A stretch of 64,000 nucleotides of DNA, from contig NZ_JBIWDK010000007.1 in the NCBI RefSeq assembly GCF_044761985.1, positions 205,499 through 269,498 on the forward strand. The letters are read 5' to 3'. This DNA is from Peribacillus sp044761985 (lineage in GTDB: Bacteria > Bacillota > Bacilli > Bacillales > DSM-1321). Both the position numbers and the translations under genes were made by a program. A model generated the notes under the pieces. The model was not told the DNA's origin. It saw only the letters and a list, made by a program, of their open reading frames with translations, and did no database searches. Shown here piece by piece: positions 8,413 to 15,864 of the stretch (its first letter is position 1; the number at the start of each line of letters is the position of its first letter).

Positions 8413-9572
8413 TATTCTGCTTTCACCAGAATCTCTTTCTTCCCATAAATCCGGTAAAGAATCAAGGCGAACACCATTCCGACGAATGAGATGGAAGAAA
8501 TCGAAAGATAAAGGACTTTTCCTCCAAAAGCACCGTAGATGGCGCCCCCTACATATGAGGCGAGAATTCCCGATACCCCAAAGAACAGCAAGGCCAATAT
8601 CGTCTGACCAGTGGCACGCCATTCGGCTGGGACGATCCGGTACAAATACTGTATGGCCGCCGAGTAGAAAATCGGGAAGGTTAACAGTTGCAGGATCTGC
8701 AAGTAAGCTAACAGGTGCGGGTCGGTTAACCAGGCCGAGACGAAGTACCGAATGAAGAAAAATGCGGCAGCGAATGAGATGATGATGATTTCCTTCCCTT
8801 TGCGAAGCCACCAGAAGCTTAAGGCAAACACGACAATTTCACTTCCAGCCGCCAAGAACCAAGTGAGTCCAACGAGAGTGGTACTTCCACCAAGTTCCCG
8901 AATGTACACACCAAGGAACGTATCGTTCATCCTGGCCGGAACGGCACATATAAAGACCAGTAAAAGGAATAGCAACGTTTCTTTATTACTGAAAAAGTGC
9001 TTGAGCGTTTTCATCGTGACGGGCTTCCCGGAGACGGGCGCATCGGGCATCATCCAGATGATGACAAAACCGATAATGGCAATGCCAGAAAAGAGCCAAG
9101 CTAGACTAGTAGCACCGAAATGGGACATGACATAGCCGGTAATCAATGAGATTACGGCATATCCTAAAGCACCGTATGTACGGATGGAGCCATAACTGAT
9201 TCCATTCGATTCTGCAATCGTGAAATTGAGGCTTTCCGTAAGCGGGTCAATCGGCATAAGGAAAAAGTATAGCAACATGGCAAATAGAATCAGGTGGAGA
9301 TAGCTTCCCGAATCGTACAAGAAATACCCGAGTATGCTTGAGCAGAGAATCAGCAACAACAGGACTTTGCGAATGGTCTTTGTTTTGTCGCTGATCATTC
9401 CCCACAAAGGTTGAGTGATCAAAGTCACAAACCCGCCCGTACCGATGATGAAACCGATTTGACCTGGCGATAGACCTTGATCATCCAGATAGACCGGAAG
9501 AAAGGGAATGAAAATGGCAAGTAAACCAAAGTATAAAAAGTTAAAGCTTCTTAGTAGTCGTAATGTTTTCAT
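8412..9572 (-). CDS. MFS transporter, MFS_1-like (3-phenylpropionate/nucleoside-symporter type)
   Basis: A 386-residue, 12-helix major facilitator. After helix 2 comes GMISDKTKTIRK, the motif-A loop, and helix 5 follows GSIRTYGALGYA, a stretch seen in the MFS_1-like branch that includes 3-phenylpropionate permease and B. subtilis YwbF. The C-terminal half has the paired helices with an IYGKKEI tail. Substrate unknown. The stop codon lies inside the shared terminator; upstream (9573-9773) is the divergent promoter region of the small membrane protein. Confidence 0.83.
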   Translation of the reverse strand: MKTLRLLRSFNFLYFGLLAIFIPFLPVYLDDQGLSPGQIGFIIGTGGFVTLITQPLWGMISDKTKTIRKVLLLLILCSSILGYFLYDSGSYLHLILFAMLLYFFLMPIDPLTESLNFTIAESNGISYGSIRTYGALGYAVISLITGYVMSHFGATSLAWLFSGIAIIGFVIIWMMPDAPVSGKPVTMKTLKHFFSNKETLLFLLLVFICAVPARMNDTFLGVYIRELGGSTTLVGLTWFLAAGSEIVVFALSFWWLRKGKEIIIISFAAAFFFIRYFVSAWLTDPHLLAYLQILQLLTFPIFYSAAIQYLYRIVPAEWRATGQTILALLFFGVSGILASYVGGAIYGAFGGKVLYLSISSISFVGMVFALILYRIYGKKEILVKAE

Positions 9573-9732
9573 AAAATGTAATAGTACCCCACATATTCTA
9601 TAGATTGATGTCCACTCAACTTTTTTATTGTAACATTCCTATAATTAATTGAAATCATAGATTTATTTATTCCTATATTTAGTTCAATGTTGTAAGTATT
9701 TTTTACCATTTTATACTTTGTATGGGGACTCA

Positions 9733-9741
9733 TGATATAAT
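9733..9741 (+). promoter_or_regulatory. Extended -10 promoter element
   Basis: TGATATAAT is a perfect TGnTATAAT extended -10. No good -35 is visible at the usual distance, as is often the case for extended -10 promoters. Transcription would start near 9748, after the ATG at 9744, which favours the TTG start at 9774 for the next gene. Confidence 0.6.
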
Positions 9742-9773
9742 TAATGACAGAAAATGAGGCAGGGAGTGGGGTT

Positions 9774-10001
9774 TTGGACCAAAATGCAAAAGTTGTTCAA
9801 GAGTTACAGGAGCTTAAACAAAAGGTTGCATCTCTTGAAGACTTATTAATTACGGAAAGAAAAGAGAAAGCAGGCCCCGGCCGTACTTTTATGGATGCTG
9901 TTTTATCGTTATTATTCGGATTATTTGTTGTAGGACCGGTTGTCGTAGTAGTTATCGGGGTTTTAATGATAGTCATGTCATGGTTAGGGAAAGGGTTTTA
10001 A
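9774..10001 (+). CDS. Small membrane protein with N-terminal coiled coil
   Basis: A 75-residue protein: residues ~4-35 form a heptad-rich, charged coiled coil (VQELQELKQKVASLEDLL), and ~43-70 form one or two hydrophobic helices rich in Val and Gly. The TTG at 9774 is chosen over the in-frame ATG at 9744 because CAGGGAGTGGGG precedes it and because a perfect extended -10 at 9733-9741 would start transcripts after that ATG. I do not recognise a family. It could be a membrane-tethered oligomerising peptide; function unknown. Confidence 0.6.
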   Translation: MDQNAKVVQELQELKQKVASLEDLLITERKEKAGPGRTFMDAVLSLLFGLFVVGPVVVVVIGVLMIVMSWLGKGF

Positions 10002-10177
10002 GTACCTTTTTTTAGCTTGTCACGTTATAAATTTTTCTTGTATAGGGTTTTGTCCTCCAAGAATAAAGATTTTGACATAATCATAGCTTTTAAATACGAT
10101 AGATGAATACATGATTCATATGAAAAGATATGGGGTAAATCCTATAATATAAATTCAATAAAAAAACGGAGTAAGCT

Positions 10178-10852
10178 ATGAAAAAAAACATGAAAATCCT
10201 TTACCCATTAAGTTATTTATTATTGTTTATCCTTACTAGTTTTATATACTCCATCATCAACCAATTGCCGAGTGATGCGGTCGATGTCACGACGAAAATA
10301 GATGAGGGGATTCCCTTTATCAAGGAATTCATCATTCCTTACTTACTTTGGTATCCGTTTATGTATGGATTATTGATTTATTATTGCTTTGTTGACCGAA
10401 AGCAATATTTCGTGGCGATAAGCAGTTTGATATCCGGTAAATTGATTTGTTTTGTCGTCTATGTTTTCTGGCAAACGACTGTACCGCGGCCGGACGTTGT
10501 CGGGGACGATATCTTTGCAAACCTGGTCCGTTTCATTTATATGCATGACCAGCCTGTCAACTGTCTACCTAGTATCCATGTAATGACGACGTTTATCATG
10601 ATGATCATCGTATATAACAGAAAAGAAGACTTCAAGCGGGAATATGCATGTGTGACGGTCATGGGTACCCTTATTATCCTCTCCACATTATTCACGAAAC
10701 AGCATGCCATCCTGGATGCATTGGCAGGGATTCTTGTCGCCTGTGCGGTATATGCTGCTGCCCAGTTTATGTTCAATGGTGGAATGAGCGTTCAGGTTAA
10801 CCACATTAGAACAGCTCGAATGAAAAAGAGAATGAAAAATAGTGACCTATAA
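10178..10852 (+). CDS. PAP2-superfamily membrane phosphatase
   Basis: A 224-residue, six-helix membrane phosphatase. The catalytic motifs are visible: VPRPDVV (weak first motif), NCLPSIHV (second motif, PSxH form) and LFTKQHAILDALAG (third motif with the nucleophilic His and the stabilising Asp). This spacing fits type-2 phosphatidic acid phosphatases, which dephosphorylate lipid phosphates such as PA or undecaprenyl pyrophosphate on the outer face, or transfer head groups. No lipid gene is adjacent. A terminator follows at 10862. Confidence 0.85.
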   Translation: MKKNMKILYPLSYLLLFILTSFIYSIINQLPSDAVDVTTKIDEGIPFIKEFIIPYLLWYPFMYGLLIYYCFVDRKQYFVAISSLISGKLICFVVYVFWQTTVPRPDVVGDDIFANLVRFIYMHDQPVNCLPSIHVMTTFIMMIIVYNRKEDFKREYACVTVMGTLIILSTLFTKQHAILDALAGILVACAVYAAAQFMFNGGMSVQVNHIRTARMKKRMKNSDL

Positions 10853-10861
10853 AAAAATAGT

Positions 10862-10893
10862 AAGGACTGTCTTCATAGTGGGCAGTCCTTTTT
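10862..10893 (+). terminator. Rho-independent terminator
   Basis: AAGGACTGtC pairs with GgCAGTCCTT and is followed by TTTT, just after the PAP2 gene. Confidence 0.85.
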
Positions 10894-10921
10894 GCGATTG
10901 TTGCAAGCCTTCGATGGGCAA

Positions 10922-11116
10922 TCATCCTAAATGAAGTTGTTTCTTTGCGCCGCGTCTATATAGTTCCTTGCAGAGGTCTTTGTATTGGAAAATAGATAAA
11001 TTCCCGCTCACGTATTCTTTTTGAATGTAATCTAATAATTCATCAGCATGAAAAGGCTTTTGGCGTGTTTCTTGAATATAGTGCAAAATTAAAACTTCAA
11101 TTGTCAGTTCGCTCAC
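10922..11116 (-). CDS. Small conserved protein, YppF-like
   Basis: A 64-residue soluble protein with the pattern ADELLDYIQKEYV...YKDLCKELYRRGA, which recalls the small YppF-type Bacillus proteins (match made from memory, moderate certainty). It is helical, has no Cys pair or membrane segment and no known function. The start is a GTG at 11116 with only a weak ribosome site (TTAGGTG). It stands alone between two terminators. Confidence 0.55.
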   Translation of the reverse strand: MSELTIEVLILHYIQETRQKPFHADELLDYIQKEYVSGNLSIFQYKDLCKELYRRGAKKQLHLG

Positions 11117-11315
11117 CTAACATTTCTATTGGATTTTTTATCTTTAACAATATAACATGGAAAATATAGTAAGATTAGTTTTTAGAAAATTTAAACTACC
11201 GACATTTTCATACAATTAAAGACAGAAAGAGTGGTGGGGATTTAAATGGATGAAAAAGGCCTGGTTATTCAACCAAGCGTTTTTAGTACTTCCTTCGTGT
11301 ATATTGTAGTGTTTT

Positions 11316-11579
11316 TTAGTTATTGCTCTTCTTAATGGGAGAATCGCCTTTTTCCCATGTCGTAGGGCCTTCATCGCTCGGGACGAATTTATTCCAATAT
11401 GCCCCTGACGTCTTATCAAAGATGATCATATTATTTTCATTTACAGGGACTAATTCATATCGATCTTCATGACTTGCACCCTTAGAATCTTCTTTAGATG
11501 AGGCCATCAGAAATAAACCTAGGATTGTAAAACCCATGATGATGGCCACCCCGATGATTAATGAGGAACTATTTTTCAT
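11316..11579 (-). CDS. Small membrane-anchored extracytoplasmic protein
   Basis: An 87-residue protein starting at the ATG at 11579, which follows GGAGGGTGAGT; a longer frame from 11612 lacks such a site. Residues ~5-28 are a single membrane helix or uncleaved signal (SLIIGVAIIMGFTILGLFLM). The remainder is polar and contains YELVPVNENNMIIFDKTSG and WNKFVP, a pattern of secreted small Bacillus proteins that present a short beta-rich tail. Function unknown. It is followed on its strand by no clear terminator. Confidence 0.65.
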   Translation of the reverse strand: MKNSSSLIIGVAIIMGFTILGLFLMASSKEDSKGASHEDRYELVPVNENNMIIFDKTSGAYWNKFVPSDEGPTTWEKGDSPIKKSNN

Positions 11580-11669
11580 ACTCACCCTCCATGTGTATCC
11601 ATTATCTAACATTTATTATATAGTCTTTCCACCCTTTAGAGTGGATTTTCTTTTGAATAACTTCATGAA

Positions 11670-11703
11670 AAACAAAACCCCCATCTCAGTAACGAGATGG
11701 GGG
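11670..11703 (-). terminator. Terminator of tcyP
   Basis: CCCCCATCTC-agtaac-GAGATGGGGG; on the minus strand it is followed by TTTTGTTTTT. Confidence 0.9.
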
Positions 11704-11711
11704 AGAAGTGA

Positions 11712-13115
11712 TTACATTTCAGTGTCTAGTTTAACAGATGTTTCGTTGTATTGTTCTTTATCCAGGTCATGCGTGATTTTACTAGTCAGCACACCTGACG
11801 TCATGCTTCCGCTAACGTTCAAGGCGGTTCTACCCATGTCGATTAATGGTTCAACCGAAATTAATAGTCCTGCCAAGGCTACCGGTAAGTCCATTGCGGA
11901 AAGGACGAGGATGGCTGCGAATGTTGCACCGCCGCCGACACCTGCCACTCCAAAGGAACTGATGGCCACAATAAGGATCAAAGTGGCGATAAAGGATGGA
12001 GAAAGCGGATTGATTCCCACTGTCGGTGCAATCATGACGGCAAGCATGGCTGGATAAATACCAGCACACCCATTTTGTCCGATGGATAACCCGAATGATC
12101 CGGCAAAGTTGGCAATCCCTTCAGAGACACCTAGTTGCTTTTGCGTTTGAATGTTCATAGGTAGTGCACCTGCACTCGATCTAGCTGTGAAAGCGAATGA
12201 CAAGACAGGGAATGCTTTTCTTAAATAAGTGATTGGATTCAATCCTGCAATCATCAGCAATAGCAGATGAATCAAGAACATCACGATAAGGGCTACATAA
12301 GAAGCTCCCACGAATTTTCCTAATTTAAGGATGGCATCGAGGTCACTCGTTGCGACCGTAGTTGTCATGATCGCCAAGATTCCATAAGGAGTCAAGCGTA
12401 AAATTAACGTCACCACTCGCATAATGATACTGTGCAGGGCATCGACGATTTTAGAGAAAAACTCTGCGTGTTCAGGCTGTTTTCTTTTAACCCCTAGATA
12501 GGCGATACCAAGAAATGCAGCAAAGATGACCACTGAAATCGTAGAAGTCGAGCGAGCACCCGTTAAATCAAGAAACGGATTGGCTGGAATTAACTCGATG
12601 ATTTGTTGTGGCATCGACATTTTATCTTCGATGGTACCCGTTTTTTCCGTTATTTCAGCACCACGGCTCGTTTCTGCATCACCTTGTTCAATTTGAACGG
12701 CTTCCAAATCGAATACTGTGGCCGATGTAATACCGATGGCTGCTGCAATGGCAGTCGTTCCAAGCAAGATCCCGATGATCAAGACACTGATTTTACCGAT
12801 ATTGCTTGTAAGCTTCAATCTTGTAAATGCTGACAAGATCGAAATGAATACAAGTGGCATAACGATCATCTGTAGGAACTTCACGTAACCCGAACCTACA
12901 ATGTTAAACCAATCGGTCGATTTCACAATCGCAACCGAACCAGGTTCATAGAAGTACTGCAAAAGAAGACCGAATATGATCCCTAACCCAAGTGCAGTAA
13001 AAACTCTTTTAGTAAAGGAAATATGTTTTTTGTTCATATAAAATAGAAGGCCCAACAGGACGATCATTATGGCGATATTCAGAAAAACATAACCAATCAT
13101 TTTAATCCACTCCAA
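11712..13115 (-). CDS. tcyP: L-cystine/dicarboxylate symporter, TcyP-like
   Basis: A 467-residue sodium/proton symporter of the DAACS (glutamate transporter) fold with about eight helices plus re-entrant loops. KFLQMIVMPLVFISIL, ARSSAGALPMN (re-entrant SSAGxLP, equal to the serine-rich motif) and NGCAGIYPAM (substrate site) are present. Length and the N-terminal MNKKHISFTKRVFTALG region match B. subtilis TcyP (YhcL), the high-capacity cystine transporter. The gene is monocistronic with its own terminator. Control in relatives is by sulfur regulators (CymR); I see no clear CymR site. A dicarboxylate substrate cannot be excluded. Confidence 0.82.
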   Translation of the reverse strand: MEWIKMIGYVFLNIAIMIVLLGLLFYMNKKHISFTKRVFTALGLGIIFGLLLQYFYEPGSVAIVKSTDWFNIVGSGYVKFLQMIVMPLVFISILSAFTRLKLTSNIGKISVLIIGILLGTTAIAAAIGITSATVFDLEAVQIEQGDAETSRGAEITEKTGTIEDKMSMPQQIIELIPANPFLDLTGARSTSTISVVIFAAFLGIAYLGVKRKQPEHAEFFSKIVDALHSIIMRVVTLILRLTPYGILAIMTTTVATSDLDAILKLGKFVGASYVALIVMFLIHLLLLMIAGLNPITYLRKAFPVLSFAFTARSSAGALPMNIQTQKQLGVSEGIANFAGSFGLSIGQNGCAGIYPAMLAVMIAPTVGINPLSPSFIATLILIVAISSFGVAGVGGGATFAAILVLSAMDLPVALAGLLISVEPLIDMGRTALNVSGSMTSGVLTSKITHDLDKEQYNETSVKLDTEM

Positions 13116-13294
13116 TTCCTATTAATCTACTCTGAATAATAAATACTAGAGTATGATACATCATTTATTACTATTTTACCAGCGATAAATAGTATGATTT
13201 AAAGATATTTTTTTTGAAGGGTAGAAATGGAGGGGGCTGGAGGTGAAATTCTTTTTTAGGAGGTCAGCACTTCAAAGGGGCAATCATCCCGAAT

Positions 13295-13327
13295 GTAAAA
13301 AAATACTCCTCGGTTAAAAGGAGTATT
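13295..13327 (-). terminator. Rho-independent terminator
   Basis: AATACTCCT-cggttaaa-AGGAGTATT, followed by seven T on the minus strand; it closes the lipoprotein gene at 13335. Confidence 0.88.
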
Positions 13328-13334
13328 CAGGTAT

Positions 13335-13775
13335 CTAGTTCCCTAATTTTTCAATTTGGTTGGTCAGGCTTGTGATATTATCAATCGTCTTCATGATTTC
13401 CGAATCTTCAAGGACCGCAGGATTCAATGTCCCATCTTCCATATTTTTTAGATATAAATCGATTCCGTCTTGAAGCTGTTGGTTGGAACTGACGATTTTA
13501 TCGTGAATGCCATCAGCGATTTGGGGCGGTTCGGTTTCATTGAATTCTTCGATTTCCGTTTTCATCGTTTGCAGTTCATTCTCAAGTGTCTTCATTGCCT
13601 CCTTGTCGGTGACAGCATCCTTAGAGAGGGCGGGCACTTCATTGGCAAACTCTTTTACGGTACCGACATAGCTTGTTGCGGTATCGGCATAGTCTAATGA
13701 TGAATTGACTTCCCCTAGAAGCGAGCAGCCGGTTAATAAGATAAGTGATGTACATAGCATAAGTATTTTTTTCAT
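13335..13775 (-). CDS. DUF6376-like lipoprotein
   Basis: A 146-residue lipoprotein. MKKILMLCTSLILLTGC has a lipobox (LTGC, Cys at residue 17), so the mature protein should be lipid-anchored on the outer membrane face. The rest is alpha-helical and acidic, with YADTATSYVGTVKEFANEVP early on, as in the DUF6376 family of Bacillus lipoproteins. The ATG at 13775 follows AGGAGGAAAAAC; the frame extended to 13835 has no ribosome site. The kinase gene at 13798 ends just upstream, so the two may be co-transcribed. Function unknown. Confidence 0.75.
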   Translation of the reverse strand: MKKILMLCTSLILLTGCSLLGEVNSSLDYADTATSYVGTVKEFANEVPALSKDAVTDKEAMKTLENELQTMKTEIEEFNETEPPQIADGIHDKIVSSNQQLQDGIDLYLKNMEDGTLNPAVLEDSEIMKTIDNITSLTNQIEKLGN

Positions 13776-13797
13776 GTTTTTCCTCCTGTATGGTTTA

Positions 13798-14412
13798 TTA
13801 AATGGGCAAGAACCTTTTCTTATAGATGGCCGCAATGGAATTGAGAATAAAGGTAGGGATTTTCTTGGGAAAGTAGGGCCTCCTATAGAAAAGGTGGAAT
13901 ACGCGTTTTAAATCATGCCATTGCTTGCAGGATTTTGTCTGTCGGAACCGCGCAAGATCGATAATCTTCACTTTCTTATCGGACGTTATCAAGATGTTCC
14001 GTAAATGGATATCGGATGGATTCAAGCCTACCTTTCTGGCCAAGTTCAGGGCATGATCGATTTCCTTCACCTTTTCTTCCGTTACCGGGATGCCCATCGT
14101 CAAATGTTCAAAAAGCGTGTGACCCTCGATGTAATCAATCACGAGGTAACGCTCCCCTGCATCGAATAGGGTCGGGTAGTACTCGATATGCTGAACGGCC
14201 CGGTAAATATCCGCTTCTATTTTAGCCGTGTGGGTATGAGCCGGGAAAAATACTTTCAAGGCTAGGTCGGTATCTTGGATTCTAAATACATATGCGCTTC
14301 GTCCTTTGCCGATTAGCGACAATGAATCATCTGCCTCGATCAATGTATGGTTTTTATCGTTCGCGATTTTCACATTTTGAGCCAACCTATAATATTGTGA
14401 CAACTCCTTCAC
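13798..14412 (-). CDS. YrzF-like serine/threonine kinase-related protein
   Basis: A 204-residue minimal protein-kinase fold. Visible parts are the glycine loop LIGKGRSAYVF (about residues 33-43), ALKVF with the ATP Lys, VIDYIEGHTLFEHL (hinge), a catalytic loop PSDIHLRNIL (Asp-x-x-x-x-Asn) and KIIDLARFRQ, where DLA replaces DFG. It resembles B. subtilis YrzF and Kdo/RIO-like small kinases. The metal Asp is kept, so activity is possible, but the activation segment is short. Ribosome site GAAGGAG precedes the ATG. Directly upstream are two terminators and a Mn2+-type riboswitch, so whether the riboswitch controls this gene is an open question (see findings). Confidence 0.75.
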   Translation of the reverse strand: MKELSQYYRLAQNVKIANDKNHTLIEADDSLSLIGKGRSAYVFRIQDTDLALKVFFPAHTHTAKIEADIYRAVQHIEYYPTLFDAGERYLVIDYIEGHTLFEHLTMGIPVTEEKVKEIDHALNLARKVGLNPSDIHLRNILITSDKKVKIIDLARFRQTKSCKQWHDLKRVFHLFYRRPYFPKKIPTFILNSIAAIYKKRFLPI

Positions 14413-14436
14413 ACCTCTCCAAAAGATTGATGATAC

Positions 14437-14478
14437 AAAAAAAGACGGTATAACCGATTATCTTGGTTATACCGTCTT
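14437..14478 (-). terminator. Second terminator after the riboswitch
   Basis: AAGACGGTATAACC-aagataatc-GGTTATACCGTCTT followed by TTTTTTT on the minus strand. A 14-bp perfect stem: a very strong terminator between the riboswitch and the kinase gene. Confidence 0.92.
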
Positions 14479-14485
14479 AGATACG

Positions 14486-14518
14486 AAAAAGACCTCACCA
14501 AAAAATCGGCAAGGTCTT
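14486..14518 (-). terminator. Riboswitch attenuator hairpin
   Basis: AAGACCT(TGCC) pairs with (GGTG)AGGTCTT and is followed by TTTT. Its 5' arm is the conserved 3' end of the aptamer (GCAAGACCT), so aptamer and hairpin exclude each other, as expected of an attenuator that is relieved by ligand. Confidence 0.8.
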
Positions 14519-14602
14519 GCAAACAACTGTAAATTAGTTGCCAATAAAGCCGAGGATGGACATCCTGTACTGACGACTTTACTGTATAGCTACTCCCCTT
14601 AA
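14508..14602 (-). ncRNA. yybP-ykoY (Mn2+-sensing) riboswitch aptamer
   Basis: On the minus strand the RNA reads AAGGGGAGTAGC, a variable stem, AAAGTCGTCA, a GGATG/CATCC hairpin, CGGCTTTATTGGCA, a third hairpin (CAACTaatttaCAGTTG), then GCAAGACCTTGCC. These conserved blocks and their order match the yybP-ykoY family as I recall it from the Lactococcus lactis aptamer (GGGGAGUAGC ... AAAGUCGUCA ... GGCUUUGUUG ... GCAAGACCUU). The family binds Mn2+ and normally turns on Mn exporters (MntP, YkoY/TerC, P-type ATPases). No such gene follows; two terminators and a kinase-like gene do. Confidence 0.9.
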
Positions 14603-14636
14603 CAGAAGAATTCATTTATTTAGTTACATTACAGTA

Positions 14637-14666
14637 AGTATAGAGGATATCATGCTCATGGGTCAA
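14637..14666 (-). promoter_or_regulatory. SigA promoter of the Mn riboswitch RNA
   Basis: Minus-strand TTGACC (14661-14666), an 18-base spacer and TATACT (14637-14642). Transcription should start near 14630, about 30 bases before the aptamer, giving an RNA of ~190 nt if it stops at the second terminator. Confidence 0.8.
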
Positions 14667-14853
14667 ATTTAAGAATCTGAAAAGAGTCAGTCCCAAATAG
14701 GAGATAACAGATTTTTGTCGAATAGAATAGATGTTGGTAATCATGTTGTTTGTAGATAAATATGAAGGGAAACCTATTTTGATTCCAAATCTAAAGAAAA
14801 AACATTCCCTCCACCCGTAAGGATAGGCAAACGAATGAAAAAGGGGTTCCATT

Positions 14854-15864
14854 ATGAGATATAACTATGATATGAAGCGGATAGGATGGATGCTCTTTGC
14901 CTTTGGGGTATTTGTTTTCGTGCTATTCAAAACCGTAGAGAATTTCCAAGAATATAAAGAGCTGAAGCGTGAGGATGAAAGCGAACCGATGACGGCCGTG
15001 GTTTATGAAAAAACGGCGGCACAGGACCTATTGTATGGAAAAACGTATTACATGGTTTTACTCAATGAAAAACTCACAGGTAAGGTTGCTTGGAATTTGG
15101 ATATTGGACAGAGGGCGTATGTAGAGAAAGAGGAATTTGACAAACTCGAAATCGGAGATACGGTTAGCGGATTCAAAATCGATGGTACTTTTCATAATCA
15201 GGAGGATTTAAAGGGGGAGTATTCTTCCTATTATATTGGCCTGGCTTTCGTCAGCATTTATATCTTTGGTTATATCTCGTATTGGTTGAGTAAAGTTAGG
15301 TTTGTGGTAACCTTTTTTCAGCGGATGGAGAGAAAAAAACTTTTCAATTCATTCCTAGGTTTCCTTCTATATGGTTTATTTTACGGAGGCATACTAATAG
15401 GTCTATTATTCGGTTTCTATTATATGGGGCAAATGGTGATGAACGCATATGATAAATATTCGGACGAGGGTCGAATCGAAACTACGGCTGTTGTGACCGA
15501 TCATTTTGCCGACCGGAATTTAGGCCGTTATGCAGATAGTGAGTATTTTTTGGCACTCAGCTTTGAGAATCAAGCAAACGAGACCGTGTACCTGACGAAG
15601 GAAGTCACAAGCCATGCCTATTATGCATATAAAGATCAGCGGGTCCCGATTTCTTACAGTGAAGAAACTCCATACAAAATATATCTGCAGGAAACGAGCT
15701 GGAAAGACGTTTTTCAAATTATGACCACTAATGAGTTGATGATGTATTATATTGTATTGTTTATTACGGTGGCACTGATTTACGTGTTCATATGCTGGAG
15801 ACGCTTTAAAAAGACAGGTTCCTATTTTCCTGTAAAGAAGGGAGATCCCCCACTTTCTAAGTGA
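14854..15864 (+). CDS. Hypothetical membrane protein with two DUF3592-like halves
   Basis: A 336-residue membrane protein with helices at about 9-25, 120-145, 165-195 and 290-310. Two extracytoplasmic-type beta-rich segments occur between them, each with an AVVYEK / AVVTDH strand followed by YYMVLL / YFLALSF; the repeat suggests two DUF3592-like domains. Function unknown. The ATG is preceded by AAGGGG. The end overlaps the convergent rocR-like gene by 8 bases, with GATCCCCCACTTTCTAAG/CTTAG-type hairpin sequence forming the shared terminator. Confidence 0.65.
   Translation: MRYNYDMKRIGWMLFAFGVFVFVLFKTVENFQEYKELKREDESEPMTAVVYEKTAAQDLLYGKTYYMVLLNEKLTGKVAWNLDIGQRAYVEKEEFDKLEIGDTVSGFKIDGTFHNQEDLKGEYSSYYIGLAFVSIYIFGYISYWLSKVRFVVTFFQRMERKKLFNSFLGFLLYGLFYGGILIGLLFGFYYMGQMVMNAYDKYSDEGRIETTAVVTDHFADRNLGRYADSEYFLALSFENQANETVYLTKEVTSHAYYAYKDQRVPISYSEETPYKIYLQETSWKDVFQIMTTNELMMYYIVLFITVALIYVFICWRRFKKTGSYFPVKKGDPPLSK

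Noticed and set aside
8302..8811. 169-codon minus-strand frame overlapping MBL and MFS gene ends
   Set aside because: It runs through a bidirectional terminator and is out of frame with the MFS gene it overlaps.
14409..14615. 68-codon minus-strand frame over the riboswitch
   Set aside because: The same bases form the yybP-ykoY aptamer and two terminators, and there is no ribosome site before the ATG.
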